Notes: a model not told the origin generated them from the letters alone. A stretch of DNA of 19,843 nt from an uncultured Verrucomicrobiota bacterium (GCA_903863315.1 CAIPBN010000322.1:1-19843), one strand, 5' to 3'; shown: positions 7,478 through 14,869, counted from the first letter of the stretch. Numbers and translations: made by a program.

Positions 7478-8671
7478 TTAGCCAGCGATGATGTCGCTGA
7501 CACGACCGGCACCAATGGTGCGACCACCTTCACGGATGGCGAAGCGCTGGCCCTTTTCCATCGCGACACCGACGATGAGTTCGATGTCCACGGAGACGTT
7601 GTCGCCGGGCATCACCATTTCCACCCCGGCCGGGAGCGTGACGTTGCCGGTCACGTCCGAAGTGCGGAAGTAGAACTGCGGGCGATACTTGTTGAAGAAC
7701 GGCGTGTGGCGGCCACCCTCATCCTTGGTGAGGACGTAAACCTCGGCCTTGAACTTGGTGTAAGGCTTGATGCTGCCAGGCTTGGCCAGCACCATGCCGC
7801 GCTCAACTTCTTCCTTCTTGGTGCCACGGAGCAGCACGCCGACGTTTTCACCGGAGCGCGCCTCATCGAGCAGCTTGCGGAACATTTCGATGTCGGTAGC
7901 GGTGGTCTTGCGGGTTTCCTTAAGACCAACGATTTCGACTTCTTCCATCTTCTTGATGATGCCGCGCTCCACACGACCGGTCACGACGGTGCCGCGGCCT
8001 TCGATGTTGAACACGTCCTCGATGCACATTAGGAACGGCTTGTCGATTTCGCGCACCGGCTCCGGAATGAAGGTGTCAATGGCGTTGAGCAGGTCAGCGA
8101 TCGCCTTCTCACCTTCCGGGGTGCCAGCCATAGCGGCGGTGGCACTGCCACGGATGATCGGGGTTTTGTCGCCAGGGAACTGATACTTCGTGAGCAGGTC
8201 ACGAATTTCCATCTCGACGAGATCCAGCAGCTCGGGGTCATCAACCAAGTCCACCTTGTTCAAGAACACGACAATGGCCGGCACACCAACCTGACGGGCA
8301 AGCAGGATGTGCTCGCGGGTCTGTGGCATCGGACCATCGGCAGCGCTCACCACCAGAATAGCACCGTCCATCTGGGCGGCACCGGTGATCATGTTCTTCA
8401 CGTAGTCAGCGTGGCCAGGGCAGTCCACGTGCGCGTAATGGCGCTTCTCGGACTCGTATTCGACGTGCGAAGCGGCAATCGTCACGGTCTTGGACTCGTC
8501 ACGAACAGTGCCGCCTTTGGTGATATCGGCGTAGGAAATTGCAGGTGCCAAGCCCTTTCGGTTCTGGACGGCCACAATGCAAGCCGTAAGGGTGGATTTG
8601 CCGTGGTCAACGTGGCCGATGGTGCCGACGTTCACGTGGGGTTTGGTCCGTTGAAACGCTTCTTTTGCCAT
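7478..8671 (-). CDS. tuf: Elongation factor Tu
   Basis: GTPase that delivers aminoacyl-tRNA to the ribosomal A site. I place the start at the ATG 8669-8671 (MAKEAFQRTKPHVNVGTIG), giving 397 residues, the normal size; the open frame upstream only reads through the leader and tRNA-Thr. Motifs are the P-loop GHVDHGKS (19-26), DCPGHADY (83-90), NKVD (138-141) and RGSA. The three-domain end FAIREGGRTIGAGRVSDIIAG is intact. Switch I is unusual: where most EF-Tu have RGITI, this protein reads TVRDESKTVTIAASHVEY (55-72), keeping the Mg-binding Thr (64) but not the Arg-Gly pair. I recall a similar variant in planctomycete EF-Tu. Its position after tRNA-Thr and before tRNA-Trp resembles the tufB locus of other bacteria. 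Confidence 0.98.
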   Translation of the reverse strand: MAKEAFQRTKPHVNVGTIGHVDHGKSTLTACIVAVQNRKGLAPAISYADITKGGTVRDESKTVTIAASHVEYESEKRHYAHVDCPGHADYVKNMITGAAQMDGAILVVSAADGPMPQTREHILLARQVGVPAIVVFLNKVDLVDDPELLDLVEMEIRDLLTKYQFPGDKTPIIRGSATAAMAGTPEGEKAIADLLNAIDTFIPEPVREIDKPFLMCIEDVFNIEGRGTVVTGRVERGIIKKMEEVEIVGLKETRKTTATDIEMFRKLLDEARSGENVGVLLRGTKKEEVERGMVLAKPGSIKPYTKFKAEVYVLTKDEGGRHTPFFNKYRPQFYFRTSDVTGNVTLPAGVEMVMPGDNVSVDIELIVGVAMEKGQRFAIREGGRTIGAGRVSDIIAG

Positions 8672-8748
8672 TTGCGATGTTCTTGTTGATGTTTTGACTC
8701 TGCTAACTCTGTTTGCCCGACCATTTCGGAGTCGGCCTGAAAAATTAC

Positions 8749-8824
<76 letters not shown>

Positions 8825-8862
8825 AACGTTTTTACCCGTTCACTTCAAAGTGCTTACCAGAC

Positions 8863-8895
8863 AAAAAAGCCATCAAGCCGTTTCGCCCTGATGGC
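8863..8895 (-). terminator. Intrinsic terminator (possible attenuator) upstream of tRNA-Thr-tuf
   Basis: In the minus-strand RNA, GCCATCA (8889-8895) pairs with UGAUGGC (8869-8875), extended by further inner pairs, and is followed at once by six U residues (8863-8868). This is a textbook Rho-independent terminator. It sits 38 nt before the tRNA-Thr 5' end and about 55 nt after a candidate promoter's -10 box. It therefore either ends a short transcript of roughly 80 nt or attenuates the tRNA-tuf transcript. The upstream segment GCCGTCA (8925-8931) could pair with the same 3' arm through one G-U pair, a possible antiterminator. Confidence 0.7.
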
Positions 8896-8950
8896 AGAAT
8901 CTCGGAATGATGCGCTTTTGTTGCTGACGGCCTTTACAAGCCGGGCGCAA

Positions 8951-8978
8951 AAACTATGCCTACGCCATAAACTGTCAA
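8951..8978 (-). promoter_or_regulatory. Candidate sigma-70 promoter for the tRNA-Thr-tuf transcript
   Basis: On the minus strand a perfect -35 hexamer TTGACA (8973-8978) is separated by 16 nt from TAGTTT (8951-8956), a weaker -10. A start near 8944 would give a leader of about 120 nt before tRNA-Thr, containing the terminator at 8863-8895. No better promoter was found between the terminator and the tRNA, although TAAAAA close to the tRNA is a weak alternative -10 without a -35. Confidence 0.45.
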
Positions 8979-9294
8979 ACTTTTTCTGGATTGCTTTTCA
9001 GATCGGTCATGGTGCGGCTTTTGGCCAAAGGCCAGCCGGCCCCGGTCTGGGAAGCCTCAACAGCTCGAAATGGGCGCACACTGCGCAATCTCGGTTCATG
9101 GTTTGGCGACAGTGTTTGTTTGCATCTTCCAAGCCAAGCCCCCATCAGCCGGAATGCGTCTTCCATCTCATTTCACGACGAGGCCTGGTGTGGCGGTTCA
9201 AAGGGGCAGGTTCAACAATTCCAGACAGAACCAGAGCTCGATCTAGGAAGCCATCTCCCACGGGCGAGCCATCGAACAACAAGCGAAACGCTCC
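8979..9294. other. Gene-free stretch between the tuf promoter and the LysR gene
   Basis: About 316 bp with no convincing protein gene on either strand. The open frames crossing it are low-complexity, have no recognisable domains, and one starts inside tRNA-Thr. A short perfect palindrome, TGGCC-AAA-GGCCA (9022-9034), sits in a GC-rich patch but has no U tract. A 63-codon minus-strand frame (8975-9166) is possible but matches nothing I recognise. No terminator was identified directly after the LysR stop, so that transcript could run on to the terminator at 8863-8895. Confidence 0.5.
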
Positions 9295-10191
9295 TCAGAA
9301 CAGGTCCATCCTCGCTTTGGAGGTCAAAAGGGGGACCGCGGGATGCACAATGCGCCGTTCCGCCGTGACTGCATGAAACTGGATGGTGCAACGCTTGGCT
9401 CGACCGATTTCCCGAAATCCGTAGCGACCAATGGCCTCACGGGCAGCAACGGTCGGCACGGCTATGAAACCGCGCCCTTCAGCCGCCATGACCTTCATCA
9501 AGGCCAAATCTTCAAATTCGGCGACCACCCGTGGCTGAATATGGTTCGCGCGAAACCACGCCTCCAGCGCGCGGCGGAAAGGCGTGTTGCCCGCCGGCAA
9601 GAAGGCCGGCGCATCTTGAAGCGCCTTAGGAAACGTCCCTTTGAGCTGCGCGGCCAATCTACGGTCCGCGCAGAAAGTGGTGTCCGATTCCCCCAGCAGA
9701 TGATTGGCGCATTGGAACTTTACGCTGCTGGAGGCGGGCTCATCAGCCAGCACGATGTCCAGCCGGTGGACGGCCAGTTGCTGGAGCAAATCCTCCAGCT
9801 TGCCCTCGTGGCAAATCACATGCACCGCCTGCGACAGCGAGAACAGCGGCCTGAGGATTTCATTGGCGAGCAGCTTGGGAAAGGAATCCACAATCCCCAC
9901 CTGAACGCGCAGCGTCCGGAGTCCGGGACGCTGTTTGAGCGCGCTGGCCAGCTCGTGCCCCAGGGCAAAAATTTCCTCTGCAAAGCCAAACACAACCTGG
10001 CCCGCATCGGTGAGTTTGTTGGTGCGCCCCTCACGGCGGAACAGCCGTTCTCCCAGCGCGGCTTCGAGCTCCCTTATCTGCTCGGAAATGGCCGGGGGGG
10101 AGATGCGCAACTGGCTGGCGGCGGCCGCCAGGCTGCCCTGCTTGGCGACGACGTAGAAATAACGCAGGTGGTGGTAATTGAGCCAATCCAT
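9295..10191 (-). CDS. NhaR-like LysR-family transcriptional regulator
   Basis: A DNA-binding regulator of 298 residues. The N-terminal winged helix-turn-helix (about 5-64) contains HLRYFYVVAKQGSLAAAA and ISPPAISEQIRELEAALG, typical of LysR proteins. The effector domain resembles E. coli NhaR, the sodium-responsive activator of nhaA: compare NYHHLRYFYVVAKQGS at the start and GRAKRCTIQFHAVTAERRIVHPAV near the end. It is divergent from the SulP-carbonic anhydrase gene, with a 107-bp AT-rich gap carrying repeated half-sites, the usual layout for a LysR regulator controlling its neighbour. A response to sodium and control of bicarbonate uptake are inference. No Shine-Dalgarno precedes the ATG. Confidence 0.9.
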   Translation of the reverse strand: MDWLNYHHLRYFYVVAKQGSLAAAASQLRISPPAISEQIRELEAALGERLFRREGRTNKLTDAGQVVFGFAEEIFALGHELASALKQRPGLRTLRVQVGIVDSFPKLLANEILRPLFSLSQAVHVICHEGKLEDLLQQLAVHRLDIVLADEPASSSVKFQCANHLLGESDTTFCADRRLAAQLKGTFPKALQDAPAFLPAGNTPFRRALEAWFRANHIQPRVVAEFEDLALMKVMAAEGRGFIAVPTVAAREAIGRYGFREIGRAKRCTIQFHAVTAERRIVHPAVPLLTSKARMDLF

Positions 10192-10206
10192 GATATTGAA
10201 ATGATA

Positions 10207-10254
10207 ATTCGGAATAACCTAATCTTCCATTCGGAAATTCCTATTTGTCCGAAT
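10207..10254. promoter_or_regulatory. Putative LysR operator: three ATTCGGA half-sites
   Basis: The divergent gap contains ATTCGGA at 10207-10213 and again at 10229-10235, exactly 22 bp apart (about two helical turns), plus the inverted copy TCCGAAT at 10248-10254. The surroundings are AT-rich, in contrast to the GC-rich neighbours. This fits a regulator that binds several half-sites to control itself and the SulP-carbonic anhydrase gene. No unambiguous -35/-10 pair was found beside them. The repeats are seen; the binding protein is inference. Confidence 0.5.
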
Positions 10255-10298
10255 TCACATATCCCCGAAGGCTAAGCCTGTATTTCTTCCATCACGCT

Positions 10299-12578
10299 AT
10301 GACGAACCCAACAGCCGTATCGCAGACAGACTACCTCAAGACGCTGCCCAAGGATGCGGCGGCCGGCTTGGTCGTGTTTCTGGTCGCGCTTCCGCTTTGC
10401 CTTGGCATCGCGCTGGCCTCCAACGCCCCGCTCATGGCCGGCATCATCAGTGGGGTGGTCGGCGGGCTGCTCGTGGCGTGGATCAGCGGCTCGCACACCA
10501 GCGTCAGCGGACCGGCCGCCGGCCTGGCCGCCGTGGTTTTTGCCCAAATCGCCGCGCTGAAATCTTTCGAGGCGTTTCTGGTGGCCGTGATGCTGGCGGG
10601 CCTGATGCAGATTGGCCTGGGAGCCCTGCGGGCGGGATTCATCGCCGCCTTCTTCCCCTCCAGCGTCATCAAAGGGCTGCTGGCCGCCATAGGCGTGCTG
10701 CTCATTCTGAAGCAGATCCCCCATGTGGTGGGCCACGACGCCGACCCCGAAGGCGAGATGGGGTTCATCCAGCCAGACGGGCGGAACACCTTCAGCGAGC
10801 TGATCGCCAGCCTTTTTGATTTCGAGGCGGGGGCCACCCTGGTCGGTCTGCTCTCCCTAGCATTGCTGCTGGTTTGGGATCGCACCAAGCTGAAGCAGCT
10901 CCGGGTGCCGGCCCCGCTGGTGGTGGTGGTCCTCGGCGTGCTGGTGAACCACGTCCTGCGCCATTTCGGCAGCAATTGGGCCATCAGCGATTCCCACCTG
11001 GTGCAGGTGCCGACTGCGGCCAGCATCGCTGAACTCTTCCAACAAATGCCCGGACCGGATTTCCGGGCGCTGTCCAACCCCAGCGTTTACACCGCAGCCG
11101 TCACCATTGCCATCGTGGCCTCGCTGGAAACGCTGCTCAACCTCGAAGCCGTGGACAAGCTGGACACTCACAAGCGAACCAGCCCACCCAACCGTGAACT
11201 GCTCGCGCAGGGCGTAGGCAACTGCGTTGCCGGCCTGCTGGGCGGCCTGCCGCTGACCTCCGTCATCGTGCGCAGCTCGGTGAACATCAACGCCGGGGCG
11301 GTCACCCGCATGTCCGCCTTCATCCACGGCGTCCTGCTGCTGCTGCTGGTCGTGCTGGTGCCCCATTGGCTCAATGAAATACCCCTCGCCGCGCTGGGCG
11401 CCATCCTGCTGGCCACCGGGCTCAAGCTGGCCAGCCCCGCCCTCTTCCGACAGATGTGGACCGAGGGGCGCAACCAGTTCCTCCCCTTCATCGTCACGGT
11501 ATTGGCCATTGTGTTCACCGACCTGCTGGTGGGCATCATCACCGGTCTGGCGACGAGTCTCGGCTTCATCCTGCACAGCAATTTCCGCCGACCGCTGCGG
11601 CGGTTCATGGAGCATCACGTGGGTGGAGAGGTGCTGCGGATCGAGTTCTCGAATCAGGTGAGCTTCCTCAACCGCGCCGTGCTTGAACAAACACTCAACT
11701 CCGTGCCAGCCCAAGGCCACGTGGTGCTGGATGCCCGCAACACGGACTACATTGACCCGGACATCCTCGACTTGATCGATGACTTCCGCAAACAGACCGC
11801 CCCGGCCCGCAACCTCAAAGTCAGTCTGGTGGGTTTCAAAGACCATTACGTAACTGAGGATCAGATCCAGTATGTGGATGTGAGCACCCGCGAGGTGCAA
11901 TCCCATCTGACGCCAGAGCAGGTCCTCCAGTTCCTGAAGGAAGGCAATGAGCGGTTTGTGACCGGCCGACGACTGACACGCGACCTGTCCCGGCAGGTGG
12001 ACGCCACGGCCGCCGCCCAGTATCCAATGGCCGTGTTGCTTAGCTGCATTGACTCGCGCAGCCCCGTCGAGCTCATCTTTGACTTGGGGGTGGGTGACGC
12101 CTTCGTCATCCGGATCGCGGGCAACGTGGCCAAGGAAAAGGTGCTGGGCAGCATGGAGTTTGCCTGCGCGGTGGCCGGTTCGCGCTTGGTGGTGGTGATG
12201 GGCCACACCAGTTGCGGGGCCGTCAAGGCGGCAGTGGACTTGTATGACTCGGGCAAGACCGCAGCCGTCATGACGGGATGCGAACATCTCGATGTGCTCG
12301 TCAATGAGATCCAAAAATCCATCGTGCCCGGAACCAAGCCGCATGGCGACTGGGTTACGGCCGAAGTGAAACGCGCGTTCGTGGACGACGTGGCCACACG
12401 AAACGTGACGGGGACGATAGCTTACATTCGGTCTGCCAGCCGCACGTTACGTGAGCTCGAAGCGGCCGGGAAGATCGCCATCGTGGGCTCCATGTATGAC
12501 ATCAAGACTGGCCGAGTCACCTTTTACGAGAGAACAACAAGCCAAACTGCGGCGGCCAGTTCAGCCGCCGCCAAGTGA
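10299..12578 (+). CDS. SulP-family anion transporter fused to a beta-carbonic anhydrase
   Basis: A 759-residue three-part membrane protein. Residues about 15-430 form the SulP transporter core with many hydrophobic spans, including SGSHTSVSGPAAGLA (63-77) in the substrate-binding region. About 440-530 is a STAS domain (VVLDARNTDYIDPDILDLI). About 536-745 is a beta-class carbonic anhydrase with zinc ligands C583, H636 and C639 (LSCIDSR, GHTSCGAV) and the catalytic D585-R587 pair, so it should be active. Such fusions (for example Rv3273 of M. tuberculosis) have been proposed to couple bicarbonate transport to interconversion with CO2; SulP proteins can also carry sulfate. The ATG at 10299 is preferred over an upstream in-frame TTG at 10245, which lies inside the operator repeats. 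No Shine-Dalgarno is visible. Confidence 0.95.
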   Translation: MTNPTAVSQTDYLKTLPKDAAAGLVVFLVALPLCLGIALASNAPLMAGIISGVVGGLLVAWISGSHTSVSGPAAGLAAVVFAQIAALKSFEAFLVAVMLAGLMQIGLGALRAGFIAAFFPSSVIKGLLAAIGVLLILKQIPHVVGHDADPEGEMGFIQPDGRNTFSELIASLFDFEAGATLVGLLSLALLLVWDRTKLKQLRVPAPLVVVVLGVLVNHVLRHFGSNWAISDSHLVQVPTAASIAELFQQMPGPDFRALSNPSVYTAAVTIAIVASLETLLNLEAVDKLDTHKRTSPPNRELLAQGVGNCVAGLLGGLPLTSVIVRSSVNINAGAVTRMSAFIHGVLLLLLVVLVPHWLNEIPLAALGAILLATGLKLASPALFRQMWTEGRNQFLPFIVTVLAIVFTDLLVGIITGLATSLGFILHSNFRRPLRRFMEHHVGGEVLRIEFSNQVSFLNRAVLEQTLNSVPAQGHVVLDARNTDYIDPDILDLIDDFRKQTAPARNLKVSLVGFKDHYVTEDQIQYVDVSTREVQSHLTPEQVLQFLKEGNERFVTGRRLTRDLSRQVDATAAAQYPMAVLLSCIDSRSPVELIFDLGVGDAFVIRIAGNVAKEKVLGSMEFACAVAGSRLVVVMGHTSCGAVKAAVDLYDSGKTAAVMTGCEHLDVLVNEIQKSIVPGTKPHGDWVTAEVKRAFVDDVATRNVTGTIAYIRSASRTLRELEAAGKIAIVGSMYDIKTGRVTFYERTTSQTAAASSAAAK

Positions 12579-12615
12579 GGCACCCGCGAACTACCCCAGA
12601 GCTGGCTTGAAGTGT

Positions 12616-12645
12616 GATCACCCTCGTCCAACCGAGGGGCTGATC
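12616..12645 (+). repeat. Inverted repeat downstream of the SulP-carbonic anhydrase gene
   Basis: GATCA plus CCCTCG (12616-12626) can pair with CGAGGG and TGATC (12633-12638 and 12641-12645), leaving a 2-nt bulge and a 6-nt loop: 11 base pairs, 37 bp after the stop codon. No T tract follows, so it is a weak terminator candidate; it may protect the transcript end. Confidence 0.35.
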
Positions 12646-12662
12646 GGAGATCGCCCAAACCA

Positions 12663-12836
12663 ATGTTCGAAGCCAACCACTCCAATCTGCTCTCACCGCC
12701 CGCACTGTTCCTCGCGCCCGGCCTCACCGCCGCGTTGCTGAAAAGCGATCTCAAATTTTCGTAATCGCTCTGCACGACGCTGACCAACTACATGCTGGTC
12801 GCCATCGGGTTCAAAGACGCCGTGGCCAATGAGAGT
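12663..12836 (+). pseudogene. Remnant of an SbtA-type (DUF897) sodium-dependent bicarbonate permease
   Basis: Reading from the ATG at 12663 gives FEANHSNLLSPPALF, then LTAALLKSDLKFS, a TAA stop (12762-12764), and in the same frame LCTTLTNYMLVAIGFKDAVANES. This order (LLSPP-LF, KSDL, a TNY-LVAIGFK helix) is the N-terminal signature of SbtA/DUF897 bicarbonate permeases. A functional protein would be about 300 residues or more; here about 58 codons remain. Sense coding continues beyond the stop, and the usual Gly-Gly after IGFK reads Asp-Ala, consistent with decay. The remnant lies 84 bp after the SulP-carbonic anhydrase gene, suggesting a former two-transporter locus. The family match is from memory, not a search. 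Confidence 0.72.
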
Positions 12837-12910
12837 CACAGCGAGATCTACACTCACTGCCTGACTCCGGAGACAGCCAAAGGGGTCTTCTTACGCACCA
12901 GTGTTGTCCG

Positions 12911-12938
12911 TTGGAAAAATTTTCACTTGCGATTTAAA
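12911..12938 (+). promoter_or_regulatory. Candidate promoter of the tetR-efflux operon
   Basis: TTGGAA (12911-12916) and TTTAAA (12933-12938) are separated by 16 nt, each matching 4 of 6 positions of the sigma-70 consensus. The -10 box overlaps the left arm of the adjacent inverted repeat, so a repressor bound there would block it. Moderate evidence only. Confidence 0.35.
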
Positions 12939-12966
12939 ACATCTGTTTGAAATATGCGTTTGAAAT
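12932..12966 (+). promoter_or_regulatory. Putative TetR operator overlapping the tetR start codon
   Basis: ATTTAAAAC (12932-12940) and GTTTGAAAT (12945-12953) form a near-perfect inverted repeat (8 of 9 positions) with a 4-bp spacer. A third copy, GTTTGAAAT (12958-12966), repeats directly 13 bp on and runs into the ATG at 12965. Such palindromes just upstream of a tetR gene are typical autoregulatory operators. The arrangement predicts self-repression of the whole efflux operon; protein binding is inference. Confidence 0.5.
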
Positions 12967-13720
12967 GGCCACTGCCACTCAACCCAAGCTCGACGCCTCG
13001 TCCGCCCAGACTCGTAAGGCGCTCCTCGAAGCGGGAGGCGCCGTTTTTGCCGAGGTTGGCTTCCACAACTCGACCGTGCGGGAAATCTGCCGGCGCGCTG
13101 GCGCGAACATCGCGGCGGTCAACTATCACTTCGGGGACAAAGCCGCGCTTTACCGCGAAGTGCTCGCCTATTATCAGTCGCGCTCGCTGCAGAAATTCCC
13201 GCTCGACCTTGGCGTGCGGCCGGGCGCGTCGGCAGCAGAGCGGCTGCGCGCCTTCGTGCACTCGTTTCTCCTCCGCATCTTCGACCACAGCAGCGACGCG
13301 TGGCACGGTAAGCTCATTTCCCGCGAGATGATTGATCCCACCAGCGCGCTCGACGCCATCGTGGTCGAGCGCATCCGACCACAGGCGCAGCATCTCGGCG
13401 GGATTGTCCGTGAACTGCTCGGGGGCGATCCGGACGTGGAATTGGTGCGGCTCTGCTCGTTCAGCGTGGTCAGCCAGTGCCTCTTCTACCACCACTGCCA
13501 ACCAGTGGTCAGCCGACTGTTCCCGGAACAGAAATTCTCCCCCGAGGAAATTGAGCGACTCGCCGTCCACATCACTCGCTTCTCTCTTGCAGCGATCAAG
13601 GAAACCGCCCGCTCCCTGAACCGTCACTCTGCCAGCAAGACCTCCCCCTCCTCACCTCGGCGGCTCCCAGCGAAGCAACGTCGCCAAGCCGCCAGCAGCC
13701 TCCCGGCGACATCACGGTAG
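12965..13720 (+). CDS. TetR-family regulator, CecR/YbiH-like, of the efflux operon
   Basis: A 251-residue repressor-type protein. The N-terminal DNA-binding domain (about 13-62) contains RKALLEAGGAVFAEVGF and the helix-turn-helix STVREICRRAGANIAAVNYH followed by FGDKAALYREVL. The C-terminal ligand domain resembles the CecR/DUF1956 group, whose E. coli member controls the ybhGFSR ABC-exporter genes, a fitting parallel. The ATG at 12965 is preferred over an in-frame TTG at 12947, since it starts just before the conserved domain. The C terminus (last 28 residues) is a basic Ser/Pro/Arg-rich tail not expected in the family. The stop is 1 bp from the permease ATG, so the operon is tightly coupled. 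Confidence 0.92.
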   Translation: MATATQPKLDASSAQTRKALLEAGGAVFAEVGFHNSTVREICRRAGANIAAVNYHFGDKAALYREVLAYYQSRSLQKFPLDLGVRPGASAAERLRAFVHSFLLRIFDHSSDAWHGKLISREMIDPTSALDAIVVERIRPQAQHLGGIVRELLGGDPDVELVRLCSFSVVSQCLFYHHCQPVVSRLFPEQKFSPEEIERLAVHITRFSLAAIKETARSLNRHSASKTSPSSPRRLPAKQRRQAASSLPATSR

Positions 13721-13721
13721 C

Positions 13722-14861
13722 ATGTATCATCTCGCCCTCAAAATGCTCCTCGGGGATCGGGCCAAATACCTGATGCTCGTGGGCGGCCTAACCTTCGCCA
13801 CCATGCTGATGACCCAGCAGTGCGGGGTGTTTTTCGGCCTGCTCAAGTGGACCACCAGCCACCTCAGCAACATGCGGGCGAAGCTCTGGGTGGTGGACCG
13901 CAAGGTCGAACAAGCCAACGAACTCAAGGCCCTGCGGGACACCGACGTGAACCGCGTCCGCACGGTGCCGGGCGTGGCGTGGGCCGTCCCGGTTTATGTG
14001 ACGGTGCAGTCCGCCAAGCTCGCCGACGGCAACTTCAAACCCGTGATGCTTGTCGGCCTCGACAACGCCACGCTCATCGGCCAGCCCCCCGTGCTCCTGC
14101 GCGGCAAGCTCGAATCGGTCCGTCTGCCCAACTCCGTCATCGTGGATGAACTGGCGGTCCGCCGGCTCAGTTCCGGCCGTGCGAAACCGCTCGACCTCGG
14201 CGACACCTTCGAGCTGAACGACAAGGAAGCACGCATCGTGGGCATCTGTCGCGCGGACAAGCACTTCTTCGGCTACCCTTACGTTTACTCGACCTACACG
14301 CAGGCCCTCCAGTTTGCGCCGAAGCAGCGCAAGATGCTTTCCCTCATCCTCGCTGAACCAGCGCCCGGCTGGTCGCTGGACGACGCGGCGGCGGCGATTG
14401 AAGCGGCCACCGGGATGAAAGCCTACACCGAGGAAAAATTCTTCTGGGCCACCATCTGGTGGTATTTCAAGAACACCGGCATTCCCATCGCCTTCATCTC
14501 GACCATCGCCCTCGGCTTCATCGTGGGCATGGTCATTTCCGGTCAAACTTTCTATGCCTTCGTGCATGAGAATCTCCGCCACCTCGGCGCGCTTAAGGCA
14601 ATGGGAGCCAGCAACGGCCTGCTGGTGCGGATGCTCCTGTTGCAGGCGTTCATCGTGGGCTTCATCGGCTACGGGCTGGGCGCGCTGCTGGTCGTCGGCT
14701 TCGGGCGGGCGGCCGTGGCACGCGGCGAACCGCCGTTCATGTTTCCCTGGCAGCTCCCCGCCGCCACCTTTTGCCTCGTCATGTCCATCTGCGCCTTGAG
14801 CGCCGTGCTGGGCATTCGCAAAGTGGTCAAGGTCGAGCCCGCGATTGTCTTCCGTGGTTGA
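13722..14861 (+). CDS. ABC transporter permease of the MacB/DevC (FtsX-like) type
   Basis: Inner-membrane subunit of a tripartite exporter, 379 residues. The topology is that of MacB-type permeases: one membrane span near the N terminus (about 15-40), a large periplasmic domain (about 45-250), then three spans (about 253-275, 303-328 and 343-365) forming the FtsX domain. ENLRHLGALKAMGAS (283-297) is the cytoplasmic coupling segment that contacts the ATPase. A separate ATPase gene follows 8 bp after the stop, so unlike MacB itself the two parts are not fused; this matches DevC/DevA-type systems. The substrate cannot be read from sequence; lipids, siderophores, peptides or drugs are all exported by relatives. 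Confidence 0.9.
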   Translation: MYHLALKMLLGDRAKYLMLVGGLTFATMLMTQQCGVFFGLLKWTTSHLSNMRAKLWVVDRKVEQANELKALRDTDVNRVRTVPGVAWAVPVYVTVQSAKLADGNFKPVMLVGLDNATLIGQPPVLLRGKLESVRLPNSVIVDELAVRRLSSGRAKPLDLGDTFELNDKEARIVGICRADKHFFGYPYVYSTYTQALQFAPKQRKMLSLILAEPAPGWSLDDAAAAIEAATGMKAYTEEKFFWATIWWYFKNTGIPIAFISTIALGFIVGMVISGQTFYAFVHENLRHLGALKAMGASNGLLVRMLLLQAFIVGFIGYGLGALLVVGFGRAAVARGEPPFMFPWQLPAATFCLVMSICALSAVLGIRKVVKVEPAIVFRG

Positions 14862-14869
14862 GCACAAGC

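Noticed and set aside
10245..10298. TTG start giving an 18-residue longer SulP protein
   Set aside because: It would begin inside the operator repeats; the ATG at 10299 gives a normal SulP N terminus.
10857..12344. A 495-codon minus-strand open frame
   Set aside because: It is antisense to the SulP-carbonic anhydrase gene and is low-complexity, rich in His, Gln and Gly; a GC-driven shadow.
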